In this document: piece by piece, positions 52,507 to 61,151 of the stretch
How positions within the stretch are numbered: position 1 is the first letter of the stretch
Layout: each line of letters begins with the position of its first letter
Assembly: GCA_023231115.1 (NCBI GenBank)
Contig: JALNWA010000001.1
Location: 248,001 to 312,000, forward strand
DNA from: Candidatus Altimarinota bacterium
GTDB taxonomy: Bacteria > Patescibacteriota > Gracilibacteria > UBA1369 > LOWO2-01-FULL-3
Direction: 5' to 3'
Length of the DNA: 64,000 bases
The notes under the pieces: generated by a model
Told to the model about the DNA's origin: nothing
Database searches by the model: none
Seen by the model: only the letters and a program-made list of their open reading frames with translations
Made by a program: the position numbers and the translations under genes

Positions 52507-53280
52507 TTATATTGCAAATCTTCTAAAAGCCTTAAGTACAGCTTTATCGGCTTGTAATAATTGTTCAATAATCTTTTCAGGATCTTTTACGAACGCTTGT
52601 TTAAGCAAAGCCTTTTCTTCTCTGAATTTCTTTTCTTTTCCAAGCATGATTTTTTCAACAATTTCAGCAGGTTTGCCTTCGTTTTTAAGCTGTTCAGCCC
52701 AGATTTCTTTTTCTTTAGCCACCATTTCAGGTAAAACCTCGTCAGGAGAAATAAATTTTGGATCAGTAGCGGCTACATGCATCGCAATATCTCTCGCAAC
52801 TTCAGGACTTCCTCCGTCAAGAGAAACGAGAACTCCGATTTTTTTATTGCTGTGAATATATGAACCGACATTTTTGCCTTCCATAAGCTCCATAGCCCCA
52901 AGTTCAATTTTTTCTCCGGCTTTTAAAGCAAAATCTTTAACTTCAGGAAGATCCTTATCGTTAACAGAAATTTCACCTTTCAAAAGTTTTTCGGCAATGC
53001 TGTCTGCAAGAGCTATAAAATCTTCACCCCTTGCAACGAAATCGGTTTCGCAAAGAAGGGTAACCATAGCCGTTTTTTCGTTCTCGGATTTAATCGCAAC
53101 AACACCTTGTCCGACAACTCTATCAGCTCTGTCAGATGCTTTTGCTTCACCTTTTTTTCTCAAAATATCTACAGCAACACTTTCGTCTCCATTCGCTTCT
53201 TCCAAAGCTTTTTTACAAGCCATCATGGAAACACCCGTTCTTTCACGTAATTCTTTTACTTGTTCAATTGAAATAGCCAT
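52507..53280 (-). CDS. tsf: Elongation factor Ts
   Basis: A 257-residue EF-Ts. The N-terminal UBA-like module has [19 protein letters not shown], and the core includes [15 protein letters not shown], contacting EF-Tu. It recycles EF-Tu-GDP. It follows rpsB, the near-universal order. Confidence 0.97.
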   Translation of the reverse strand: MAISIEQVKELRERTGVSMMACKKALEEANGDESVAVDILRKKGEAKASDRADRVVGQGVVAIKSENEKTAMVTLLCETDFVARGEDFIALADSIAEKLLKGEISVNDKDLPEVKDFALKAGEKIELGAMELMEGKNVGSYIHSNKKIGVLVSLDGGSPEVARDIAMHVAATDPKFISPDEVLPEMVAKEKEIWAEQLKNEGKPAEIVEKIMLGKEKKFREEKALLKQAFVKDPEKIIEQLLQADKAVLKAFRRFAI

Positions 53281-53306
53281 CTTAAAATTAAGTTAATTTC
53301 TAAAAT

Positions 53307-53993
53307 TTATTTTTCTTTCCTTGCTTTATTTAAGGAAGAAACAATTTTTCCTACAAGATAAGTCAAAGACTTAAGAGCATCATCATTTCCAGGAACTGGA
53401 TAGTCTATAACCGTAGGATCTGAATTTGAATCAGTGATAGCAACAAGAGGAATTCCTGCAACACAAGCCTCTTTTACAGCAATTTGGTCGCGAACAGTGT
53501 CCACAACAAAAACTGCATCAGGAACATTTTTTAAATTCTGCACACCCCCCAAAGATAATTCCAAAGTGTCGATAATTTTCTTTAGTTTTGCCGCTTCCTT
53601 CTTTGTATATTTGTCGAATTCTCCGGAAGCCATTTCAGCTTTTAGATTAACAAAATATTTGATTCTATTTTTAAGAGTTGAAAAATTTGTAATAAGTCCC
53701 GGAATCCATCTTGAAACTACATAAGGCATTCCGCATGCTTTTGCAGATTCCTCAATAAGTTTTAAAGACTGAGGTTTTGTGCTTACAAAAAGCACGTTTT
53801 TACCCTCAGAGGCAATTTTTTCCAAGAAAGCCAAAGCTTTTTCAAGCCCTTCAGCCGTCTTTTCCAAATTAATAATATGCACACCGTCTTTTTCCCCGTA
53901 CAAGTATTTTTTCATACGTGGGTTCCATTTTTGTGTGCGATGTCCGACGTGAACTGCGTTATCGAACATCTCTTGTGCAAGCTTTTTATCCAT
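53307..53993 (-). CDS. rpsB: Small ribosomal subunit protein S2
   Basis: A 228-residue uS2. Blocks seen: NAVHVGHRTQKWNPRMKKYL, ISTL-type helix regions, and PDAVFVVDTVRDQIAVKEA. S2 binds late on the 30S platform. The upstream leader can fold into a GC hairpin that may carry S2 feedback control, as in other bacteria. It heads the operon rpsB-tsf-ribBA-ribD. Confidence 0.97.
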   Translation of the reverse strand: MDKKLAQEMFDNAVHVGHRTQKWNPRMKKYLYGEKDGVHIINLEKTAEGLEKALAFLEKIASEGKNVLFVSTKPQSLKLIEESAKACGMPYVVSRWIPGLITNFSTLKNRIKYFVNLKAEMASGEFDKYTKKEAAKLKKIIDTLELSLGGVQNLKNVPDAVFVVDTVRDQIAVKEACVAGIPLVAITDSNSDPTVIDYPVPGNDDALKSLTYLVGKIVSSLNKARKEK

Positions 53994-54027
53994 AATCCTT
54001 GTGGTTTACGCCCGCTTTATATTGGTT

Positions 54028-54062
54028 CGTGTCATGCCCCGTCATGCGGGGAGGATTTCACG
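54028..54062 (-). promoter_or_regulatory. Structured leader of rpsB (possible S2 autoregulatory element)
   Basis: In the transcript, CCCCG/CGGGG (54037-54041 with 54047-54051) forms a GC-rich stem with a CATGA loop. An outer CGTG/CACG pair (54028-54031 with 54059-54062) encloses it, and CATGA occurs again in the 3' bulge. It is the most GC-rich non-coding patch in an A+T-rich region, and S2 leaders in other bacteria are known regulatory elements. Confidence 0.45.
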
Positions 54063-54149
54063 AGTTAAAAAGCAGACTTGAAATAAAATAAATGTAGCAG
54101 TAATCTAATAGAAAAGAACCTTATTTGCAAGCCAAAATAACGAAAAACC

Positions 54150-54380
54150 ATGAAATCAGTAAATTTATTAAGGGAAGATATAAATAAAATAGACAGCAAA
54201 ATCCTCGATTTAATAAGGAAAAGAGCCAAAATGTCAGTAGCAGTTGGTGAAGCAAAAAAACTCTCAAAAACTCCAGTTCTAGACAAAACTCGCGAAAAAG
54301 AAATCCTAAAAAAACTCAAAACCCCATACGAAATCCAAATTTTTAAAAAAATCATTTCTGAGTCGAGGAAATTACAATGA
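54150..54380 (+). CDS. Minimal AroQ-type chorismate mutase
   Basis: A 76-residue helical protein with the chorismate mutase II pattern: LREDINKIDSKILDLIRKRAKM, then GEAKK and REKEIL. The residues match the AroQ active-site Arg, Lys and Glu positions. It turns chorismate into prephenate. It is shorter than the usual 90 or so residues and stands alone: no other shikimate or aromatic gene is in the window. It starts the plus-strand cluster that continues with an RsbW-like gene. Confidence 0.8.
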   Translation: MKSVNLLREDINKIDSKILDLIRKRAKMSVAVGEAKKLSKTPVLDKTREKEILKKLKTPYEIQIFKKIISESRKLQ

Positions 54381-54398
54381 TTTCCTGCCACAAACCTT

Positions 54399-54427
54399 TT
54401 GACTTCCTCGCCTCAAAATGATATAAT
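54399..54427 (+). promoter_or_regulatory. Promoter of the RsbW-STAS-PrsW cluster
   Basis: TTGACT (54399-54404), 17-bp spacer, TATAAT (54422-54427) with TGA before it. The leader TGTAAAACAAACAA precedes the ATG. Confidence 0.75.
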
Positions 54428-54448
54428 AATACAATGTAAAACAAACAA

Positions 54449-54955
54449 ATGGAAGAAAATACAAAAACAAAAATAACAATCACATTACCGACAAACGCGT
54501 ACTTTATGTCGGGAATCAGGGACTTCACGCTAAACATGATTAAAAACACAACGAACTTCGAAGAGAAGTGGGCGTTCAGGTTTCAATCAGTCGTGGATGA
54601 ACTCTGCAATAACGCGATTGAATATGGATCAAGCCCTGGAAGCGAAATCAGAATCACTTTTATATACGCAAAAGATGATTATTTGGAAATTGAAGTGCAG
54701 GATACAGGAACAGGCAAAAACAGAATAAAAGCAGAGGAATTAAAGAAACTATATGAAGAAAGAAGAGAGCCAGCGTATCAATTCACAGGAATCAGAGGTC
54801 GTGGACTCGTAAAAATCATCGGAGAATGGAGTGATGAAATAAAATTTGAGGACAGACCGGAAGGAGGATTGAGCGTAACTGTAAAGAAATACTTAAAAGA
54901 TCCTAGATTTAAATCAGGATTACCACAAAAAACAGAACAAATAATTTTAAATTAA
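54449..54955 (+). CDS. RsbW-like anti-sigma factor kinase
   Basis: A 168-residue GHKL ATPase. N-box DELCNNAIEYG (50-60), G1 box QDTGTG and lid GIRGRGLVKI are intact, so it should bind ATP and act as a serine kinase. In known partner switches it phosphorylates a STAS protein and binds a sigma factor. The cognate STAS gene follows 26 bases later. No sigma factor gene is adjacent; the two sigma-region-4 proteins elsewhere in the window are possible targets. Confidence 0.88.
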   Translation: MEENTKTKITITLPTNAYFMSGIRDFTLNMIKNTTNFEEKWAFRFQSVVDELCNNAIEYGSSPGSEIRITFIYAKDDYLEIEVQDTGTGKNRIKAEELKKLYEERREPAYQFTGIRGRGLVKIIGEWSDEIKFEDRPEGGLSVTVKKYLKDPRFKSGLPQKTEQIILN

Positions 54956-54981
54956 AAAAATAATTAATAACAAATAAAAAA

Positions 54982-55575
54982 ATGACAGAAGTAAATATTT
55001 CAGTAGAAGACGTAAATCCAACACTTAAAGTGGCTCACATCTCAGGACAATTGGATGAGAGCAATGTCGACGAAAAAATTCAAGGAATTTATAAAGCCTT
55101 GGAAAATGCACCAAAAGGCTTAAACATGATTTTCGACATGCAGAATTTGGATTACATGAATTCAAAATCTATCGGATATTTGACAGATTTGTATGGGAAA
55201 ATCACTGAACTCGGTGGAAAAGTCTCAATTTGTTCGGCTAAACCAAACATTCTGGACATTCTACAAGTTGTAGGGCTTACACAGTTGATGCAAAATTATG
55301 AATCACTTGATGCCGCCACGACTGCGTTAGCAGTCCCAGTAGTACCAGCTGTAACACCGACACCAACTCCGGTTGCCCAACCAGCTCAAGTAGTGACTCA
55401 ACCCGCACCAACACCAGTAGCACAACCTGTGGTTGCACCAGCGGCAACACCTACAGTAGAAGCTACGGTTACACCCGCGCAAGCACCTGTAGCACCAGTA
55501 GCTGAACCTACAGCACCAGCACAGCCACAACCAGGCCAAGTGACATCAGACGGAGCGTATAAATTTGAAAGCTAA
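54982..55575 (+). CDS. STAS-domain antagonist with long Pro/Ala/Val tail
   Basis: A 197-residue protein. The STAS domain (about 4-108) has the phospho-acceptor region YMNSKSIGYL, with Ser61. A tail of about 85 residues is almost entirely Pro, Ala, Val, Thr and Gln (VAQPAQVV, TPTPTPVAQP), which is rare on STAS proteins. The tail ends GAYKFES and could tether the protein or serve as a flexible linker. Its likely partner is the RsbW-like protein encoded just upstream. Confidence 0.88.
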   Translation: MTEVNISVEDVNPTLKVAHISGQLDESNVDEKIQGIYKALENAPKGLNMIFDMQNLDYMNSKSIGYLTDLYGKITELGGKVSICSAKPNILDILQVVGLTQLMQNYESLDAATTALAVPVVPAVTPTPTPVAQPAQVVTQPAPTPVAQPVVAPAATPTVEATVTPAQAPVAPVAEPTAPAQPQPGQVTSDGAYKFES

Positions 55576-55592
55576 AAAATGAGCCACAGAAA

Positions 55593-56918
55593 ATGCTATC
55601 TATATCTAATCCAACCTTCTTACTAACAATATCGACAATATTTGCGGCAATACCAGCCGCAGTATGGCTTTATATATTCTTCAAGAAAACAGACCAAGGA
55701 AAGGGCATCGTAGCTCTTGTTTTTGGTTTAGGATGTCTGACGCCTCCTGCACTTCTAGCACTACAATGGCTTTGGGCACCACCTATACAAGACGTTATAG
55801 CAAAAATGATGGAATGGGGATGGTCCGCACAAGTCCAAAACGTAATAATTTGGATTCTTACACAAACCTCAAAATTTGATTTAGCTGCTTTTACGGAAAG
55901 AACATTCACGGGTTACAATTCAAGCTTTATTGCGATGTTTATTCTTTTTGCGGCACTCGAAGAAATTATAAAAATGTACGTGATTATCGCAGTAGATAAA
56001 CGCACACTTTTAATAAAAACACTTGGAGATTCAATAAAATTTGCACTCGCATCAGCGCTTGGATTCGCATTTGCGGAAAACATTTATTATCTTTACCAAT
56101 ATTGGCCAACGATTTCTTCAGGAGAATTAATAAACATGTACGTGTTTAGGTCGTTATTTACAGCATGCGCGCATATGATATTCTCAAGTATTTTTGGATA
56201 TCATTACGGAATAGGTAAATTTGCGATCAACATAAACGCGCAAAAAAAGGTAACAGGTTCGACAGCATCAATATTTGAAAAAATAATTTCAAAAGTTTTG
56301 GGATTACCTCTAAGCCAGGCGTTTCAGCAAAAGATGGTGTTAAAAGGTTTATTCTTAGCCATTTTTATCCACGCAACATACAACTATTTACTTCAATTCA
56401 ATAAAATTTTGCCAGTAATAATTTTTGTAATATTGGGATACGCCTATTTGAAATATTTACTCGGCCGAAAAGCAGGAAATTTAATGCTTATAGAAGACAT
56501 TTCAACAAAACAAAAATCTAATTTTGCAAAAAAAGACGAAGAAGTGGTATTAGAACTTATAGGCATGTGGTTCAACGAAAAACGCTATGTAGACGTAATA
56601 CATATTTGCGAAAGATTGTTGGAAAGAGATCCAGACAATAACGTAATAAAATTATTTAAAGCAAAAGCATTAGATCGTTTGGATGACAAAGACACATACA
56701 AAACAATTTTAAGCACAGTCGTAAAAGCAAAAGACGAAGTCTCAGCAAACGACAAAAACATACTTTCAAAATATGTCACAGAAAAAGAAAAAAACAGAAC
56801 CACTCAAGATCCAAACGCTCAAGCAAGCCCTCAAGTAAAACAAGAAGAAACTATCATAAAAGCTCCTGAAAAAGACATACTTTCGAAATTCACCGGAGGT
56901 GATTCATTCAAAATGTAG
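55593..56918 (+). CDS. PrsW-family intramembrane metalloprotease with cytosolic TPR-like tail
   Basis: A 441-residue protein with about eight membrane helices. PrsW motifs are intact: LEEIIK (Glu123-Glu124), FAFAENIYYL (Glu162, Asn163), CAHMIFSSIFGY (His194) and IHATYNYLL (His near 255). B. subtilis PrsW cuts an anti-sigma factor. A soluble C-terminal region (about 320-441) has a TPR-like pair (YVDVIHICERLLERDPDNN). The gene follows RsbW- and STAS-like genes, supporting a role in signal release across the membrane. Confidence 0.85.
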   Translation: MLSISNPTFLLTISTIFAAIPAAVWLYIFFKKTDQGKGIVALVFGLGCLTPPALLALQWLWAPPIQDVIAKMMEWGWSAQVQNVIIWILTQTSKFDLAAFTERTFTGYNSSFIAMFILFAALEEIIKMYVIIAVDKRTLLIKTLGDSIKFALASALGFAFAENIYYLYQYWPTISSGELINMYVFRSLFTACAHMIFSSIFGYHYGIGKFAININAQKKVTGSTASIFEKIISKVLGLPLSQAFQQKMVLKGLFLAIFIHATYNYLLQFNKILPVIIFVILGYAYLKYLLGRKAGNLMLIEDISTKQKSNFAKKDEEVVLELIGMWFNEKRYVDVIHICERLLERDPDNNVIKLFKAKALDRLDDKDTYKTILSTVVKAKDEVSANDKNILSKYVTEKEKNRTTQDPNAQASPQVKQEETIIKAPEKDILSKFTGGDSFKM

Positions 56919-56926
56919 CTTATCAG

Positions 56927-56955
56927 TTGAATTTAATAAGAAATACCAATAGTAT
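56927..56955 (+). promoter_or_regulatory. Promoter of the glycosyltransferase gene
   Basis: TTGAAT (56927-56932), 17-bp spacer, TAGTAT (56950-56955). Confidence 0.45.
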
Positions 56956-56979
56956 GTAGGAAAGATTTTTTACTTCCTC

Positions 56980-58104
56980 ATGTCTTTAGCAAGAGCAAAA
57001 ATAGCACTCGTATTCGACTGGATGACAACTCCGGGCGGAGCGGAAAAAGTAAACCTGCTTTTACATAAAATGTTCCCGCAGGCGCCGATTTTTACGTCTA
57101 TATTTAACGAAAAACGAGTTAAGGGATTTGAAAAAGCGGCGATAACGACATCGTACATTCAAAATCTTCCTTTCGCCAAAAATCATCATCAAATATATTT
57201 GGGATTAATGCCTGGCGCATACGAAAATTTCGACCTAAGCAATTTCGACATAGTTATTTCAAGCTCACACGCATGCGCAAAAGGAATAATTACAAAACCT
57301 GAAACATTGCATATTTGCTACTGCCATACGCCAATGAGATACGCGTGGGACAACTGGCATAGCTATATTGATAAATACAAAATGAATCCGATTATGAAAT
57401 TTTTCGGAAAAAGAAGAATTCATGGACTTCGCATGTGGGACAGATTATCGGCTGAAAGAGTGGATTATTTTGTTGCAAATTCTTCAACCACCAAACAACG
57501 CATAGAAAAATATTACAACAAAGCCTCAACGGTAATTCATCCAATGGTAAAAACATCGGACTTTAAGGTATCGGAAAAAACAGGAGGATATTATTTGGCA
57601 GTTGGAAGGCTTACTCCTTACAAAAAATTTGATTTAATAGTTGAGACGTTCAATCAAATAGGACTTCCACTAAAAATAGTCGGAACAGGAATTGAAGAAA
57701 ACGAACTGAAAAAATCAGCTAATGCGAACATAGAATTCTTGGGAAATGCAGACGACAAAACTCTTAAAACTTTATATAGCGAATGTGAAGCCTTAATATT
57801 TCCGCAAGTGGAAGATTTTGGAATCACAGCAATCGAAGCAATGGCTTCAGGAAGACCGGTAATCGCATACAAAAAAGGAGGCGCACTCGACTCAATAGAA
57901 GACGGAAAAACAGGAATATTTTTTGAGAAACAGGATGAAATTCACTTGAAAGCGGCAATAGAAAAATATCAAAAAGAGAAAAAACATTTCATTCCGGAAG
58001 AAATCAGAAAACACGCGGAAAAATTCGACGAAAAAGAATTTGAAAATAAATTTTTAAGCTACCTCAAAGAAAAGTGGGAGCACTGGCAAAAAACGTACTA
58101 CTAA
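56980..58104 (+). CDS. Glycosyltransferase, GT4-like
   Basis: A 374-residue GT-B enzyme. The N-terminal domain has VFDWMTTPGGAEKV and YCHTPMRYAWDNW, and the C-terminal domain has VGRLTPYKKFDLIVE and EDFGITAIEAMASGRPVIAY, the donor-binding block with the catalytic Glu pair. It probably adds a sugar to a lipid carrier or surface glycan on the inner membrane face. No other glycan genes are adjacent, so the acceptor is unknown. Confidence 0.9.
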   Translation: MSLARAKIALVFDWMTTPGGAEKVNLLLHKMFPQAPIFTSIFNEKRVKGFEKAAITTSYIQNLPFAKNHHQIYLGLMPGAYENFDLSNFDIVISSSHACAKGIITKPETLHICYCHTPMRYAWDNWHSYIDKYKMNPIMKFFGKRRIHGLRMWDRLSAERVDYFVANSSTTKQRIEKYYNKASTVIHPMVKTSDFKVSEKTGGYYLAVGRLTPYKKFDLIVETFNQIGLPLKIVGTGIEENELKKSANANIEFLGNADDKTLKTLYSECEALIFPQVEDFGITAIEAMASGRPVIAYKKGGALDSIEDGKTGIFFEKQDEIHLKAAIEKYQKEKKHFIPEEIRKHAEKFDEKEFENKFLSYLKEKWEHWQKTYY

Positions 58105-58121
58105 AAAAACAAAAGTTTTTT
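58104..58121. terminator. Weak A/T hairpin between convergent genes
   Basis: AAAAAAC (58104-58110) pairs with GTTTTTT (58115-58121) around an AAAA loop, in the gap between the glycosyltransferase and the VirB2-like gene. It could end transcription both ways. Confidence 0.4.
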
Positions 58122-59016
58122 AAATTGAAGTCACAAGCGAAATCACTATATTTACAATAGCCCAAGCTGAAAGGGAAAGAATAAGCCCGATCAAACTGCC
58201 TTTAATCGCGTTTTTACCTTTTTGTTGATCGTCAGAAAGCCCGGCAAAAAGATAAAGATAACCTCCGTAAACCAATCCGCCGACAGAAGCCAATCCTGCA
58301 ATTGCAATAATAAATTCAAGGATGTATCTCGCAAAATAAGGAATCATCCAAAACTTCACATCTCCTGTTTTGATAGCACAGCCCATAATATCAAGATAAC
58401 TTGTCGTAGCCGTCCCAACAATCGCCGGCATATCAATAACACCAACTCGTCCACTTATAGCGGCCTTTATTTCTTTAGTGTGAATGTTCACATACCTCAT
58501 AACGGTTTCACAGTCTGCTATGTTTTGATATTTAGTGTCAGGCAAAACAGTACCTCCGGACTGATAATTACTAACGCCTTGCTCGTTAGCACCGGTTGGA
58601 CTTATCCCTTCAAGAGATGCAAGCTCGGATTCAGCAGTAGCAAGAGCTTTTTCTGCAAAATCCTGCGCGATTTTAGCGGTGTCATATTCGCTTTTAGCAC
58701 TCATACTTGCATTAAGAGCCGTTAAACACTGTGAAGTATTAAATTTAGCACTACTGGGGTCTTCACCACAAAATTTTAATTTATCAACAACAGCATTAAT
58801 ACTTTTATCGTAAGCGGCATCAGTTTCACTTTTAGCATTCGCAAGCTTGGTTTTCAATTCCTCAATTTTTTTCTTTAAAGTGGCGATTTTCTCCACACTT
58901 CCGTATTGTAAATCTCCTCCACTGGAAGAAGGCGTAGTGTCAGCCACGGCCAAAGGTGCCCACCAAATAGAGCTAAAAATCAAAACCGGTAAAATGAAGA
59001 GGACTTTCAATTTCAT
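58120..59016 (-). CDS. VirB2/TrbC-like secreted protein with coiled coil
   Basis: About 298 residues from the ATG at 59016, chosen because it gives a signal peptide (MKLKVLFILPVLIFSSIWWA...). Two coiled-coil stretches follow, then four scattered Cys. The C-terminal pair of membrane helices (EFIIAIAGLASVGGLVYGG and IGLILSLSAWAIVNIVISL), separated by GLSDDQQKGKNAIKGS, is the pattern of VirB2/TrbC pilin-like proteins. With the two TraG-like ATPases it suggests a conjugation- or pilus-type system. The long N-terminal coiled coil is not usual for VirB2. Confidence 0.7.
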   Translation of the reverse strand: MKLKVLFILPVLIFSSIWWAPLAVADTTPSSSGGDLQYGSVEKIATLKKKIEELKTKLANAKSETDAAYDKSINAVVDKLKFCGEDPSSAKFNTSQCLTALNASMSAKSEYDTAKIAQDFAEKALATAESELASLEGISPTGANEQGVSNYQSGGTVLPDTKYQNIADCETVMRYVNIHTKEIKAAISGRVGVIDMPAIVGTATTSYLDIMGCAIKTGDVKFWMIPYFARYILEFIIAIAGLASVGGLVYGGYLYLFAGLSDDQQKGKNAIKGSLIGLILSLSAWAIVNIVISLVTSI

Positions 59017-59060
59017 CCAACACAGTATATCATCACCAAAGCACAAGTAAATAAAATTAT

Positions 59061-60401
59061 ATGAACGCATTACCGGTAATAGCAATTGTAGGAAGACCAA
59101 ACGTGGGAAAATCAACGTTGTTCAATAGATTAATTATGGAAAAATATGCGATAACATCCGATATCGCAGGAACAACACGTGATCGCATATACAAAAAATG
59201 CGAAATTTCAGGATACGAAGTCACTCTCGTAGATACCGGAGGACTTGAATACGGAAAACATGAAAACATAGAAAAAGACGTACAGTCACAAGCCGCACTT
59301 GCAATAGAAGAAGCTGATTTAATAATATTTCTCGTAGATTTATCGGAAGGAATAAATCCAAACGACAAATTGGCCGCCAACGTACTTCGAAAATCAAAAA
59401 AAGAAGTTTTATTCGTGGCAAATAAATCAGACGCAAAAGGCGCAGAATCAAACAGCTATGAAACAATCGAACTTGGCTTTGGCGAGCCACTAAAAATATC
59501 AGCAATTCATGTGAGCGGACTTTTGGATTTAGAACTTGCCATAGAAAAAACTCTTAAAAAATTGAAATTTAAAAAAACAAAAAAGAAAGAAAAAGAAGAC
59601 GAAGATACATTAAACATTTGCATCCTAGGAAGACCAAACGCCGGAAAATCATCATTAGTAAACGCAATAACAGGAACAGAAAAAAATATAGTTTCAGACA
59701 TTCCGGGGACAACAAGAGATCACACAGACACTTTAGTAATACACAACGAGAAAAAATATAATTTAATCGATACAGCCGGACTTCGCAGACCTGGAAAAAG
59801 AGAACAGGGGATAGAACAATTCAGCGCGCTACGTTGCTTTAATGCACTTGAGAGATCAGATGTAGTGGTTCTCCTTATAGATGGCACGGAAAGAATTGCA
59901 AAACAGGACACGCATATTGTTGAATACGCGTTGGATATGAAAAAAGGTCTTATTATCGCTGTAAATAAAATAGATGATTTTGATAAAGAAAAAGACGAAG
60001 AGAAGAAAAACATGATAATTTACAGATTAAAACAAAAATTTGCATTTGTTCCATGGGCTCCGGTGCTTTTTATCTCTGCAAAAAACAAAGTCAACATTAC
60101 AAAGATTTTTGATTTGGTGGATGAAATAAAAAAAGAAAGAACTAAGCATTTAAACACGGCCGAGCTAAATAGTTTCATGCAAAAAATATCGAACAAACAT
60201 CTACCATCAAGCTCAAATGTAAAAAAACCAAAATTCCTTTATATAAGCCAAGTAGGAGTATCTCCACCAAGCTTTGTGTTGTTCTTCAAATTCGCCGAGA
60301 ATCTGCATTTTTCATATCCAAGATACATTGAAAATGAACTCCGCAGAGAATATGGATTTACGGGGACAAGCATAATTCTAAAATTCAAGAATAAAGTTTA
60401 A
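59061..60401 (+). CDS. der: Ribosome biogenesis GTPase Der (EngA)
   Basis: A 446-residue protein with tandem GTPase domains: GRPNVGKS (11-18) and GRPNAGKS (190-197), DTGG and DTAG G3 motifs, NKSD and NKID G4 motifs. The C-terminal KH-like domain ends YGFTGTSIILKFKN. It supports 50S assembly. Its end overlaps the convergent nucleotidyltransferase gene by 17 bases. Confidence 0.97.
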   Translation: MNALPVIAIVGRPNVGKSTLFNRLIMEKYAITSDIAGTTRDRIYKKCEISGYEVTLVDTGGLEYGKHENIEKDVQSQAALAIEEADLIIFLVDLSEGINPNDKLAANVLRKSKKEVLFVANKSDAKGAESNSYETIELGFGEPLKISAIHVSGLLDLELAIEKTLKKLKFKKTKKKEKEDEDTLNICILGRPNAGKSSLVNAITGTEKNIVSDIPGTTRDHTDTLVIHNEKKYNLIDTAGLRRPGKREQGIEQFSALRCFNALERSDVVVLLIDGTERIAKQDTHIVEYALDMKKGLIIAVNKIDDFDKEKDEEKKNMIIYRLKQKFAFVPWAPVLFISAKNKVNITKIFDLVDEIKKERTKHLNTAELNSFMQKISNKHLPSSSNVKKPKFLYISQVGVSPPSFVLFFKFAENLHFSYPRYIENELRREYGFTGTSIILKFKNKV

Positions 60402-61113
60402 GAATTCTTTCATCGTTGATTTTTAAATCTCCATATTTTTTTGTCCATAAATCTTTGAAATATTCACGCCTGTCAACGTTATGAAATTTCAACATATGAT
60501 CGGAAATGACAATTCCGGAATTTTCGTGAACCAATTTAGCTTTATTTGAAGCCCTTTTTATTTGCCACTTTTTTAAAAGTTTTTCCGTGATGTTTCCAAG
60601 AAATCCGGAAAAAATAAATTCAAAAAAACGTTTCCAAAAATTATGTTTTTTGTAAATCGGCAAAATTTCATTAGAACGAATATAAAAATCATTTTCATCT
60701 TCAAAATGTTTTTTCGCCCATTCATTATCTTTTAATAACTGCATCGAAACTCCGTCATTTATGAAAGGCACTTGCGATTTTATCCAATAAGCCAAGTAGA
60801 TATCGTTATCTATAGCCACCTTTGAAAGATCGAGAACGCTGTCATCAACAAAAAAACTTAAACAAAATCGTTGATGAATTTTATTTCCATGTCTTCTGAC
60901 TCCGAGAAAATTAAAAACTAAAGTAACAAAAGTTCTTACAAGAAAAAGTCTTTTGCTTTTCGTGATAATAAAAAGGTCAATATCGCTTTTCTCATCAGCA
61001 AGCCCAAAAGCAAGGTTGTTGCAAACAGAAACCATTCTGACAAAAGGAACAATTTCTAATATTTTTATATATTTTCTGGCCTTGTCCCACAACTTATTTT
61101 CTATTTCTCTCAT
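60385..61113 (-). CDS. Polymerase-beta-type nucleotidyltransferase of unknown target
   Basis: A 242-residue protein. The NTase motif GLADEKSDIDLFII gives Asp44 and Asp46, and VRMVSVCNNLAFG replaces the usual Gly-Ser strand. Beyond about residue 100 the protein is helical and basic and unlike known families. MNT-type enzymes transfer AMP or other nucleotides to proteins, antibiotics or RNA; the target here is unknown. No HEPN partner gene is next to it, so a toxin-antitoxin role is not supported. Confidence 0.7.
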   Translation of the reverse strand: MREIENKLWDKARKYIKILEIVPFVRMVSVCNNLAFGLADEKSDIDLFIITKSKRLFLVRTFVTLVFNFLGVRRHGNKIHQRFCLSFFVDDSVLDLSKVAIDNDIYLAYWIKSQVPFINDGVSMQLLKDNEWAKKHFEDENDFYIRSNEILPIYKKHNFWKRFFEFIFSGFLGNITEKLLKKWQIKRASNKAKLVHENSGIVISDHMLKFHNVDRREYFKDLWTKKYGDLKINDERILKLYS

Positions 61114-61151
61114 GTTTGAAGTATACTACTTAAGACAAAACAAAAAAACTT

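Noticed and set aside
55327-55539. Cys/Trp-rich reverse-strand frame
   Set aside because: A shadow of the low-complexity Pro/Ala tail of the STAS gene on the other strand.
60385-61113. MNT/HEPN toxin-antitoxin system
   Set aside because: The nucleotidyltransferase has no adjacent HEPN gene; its neighbours are der and uvrC.
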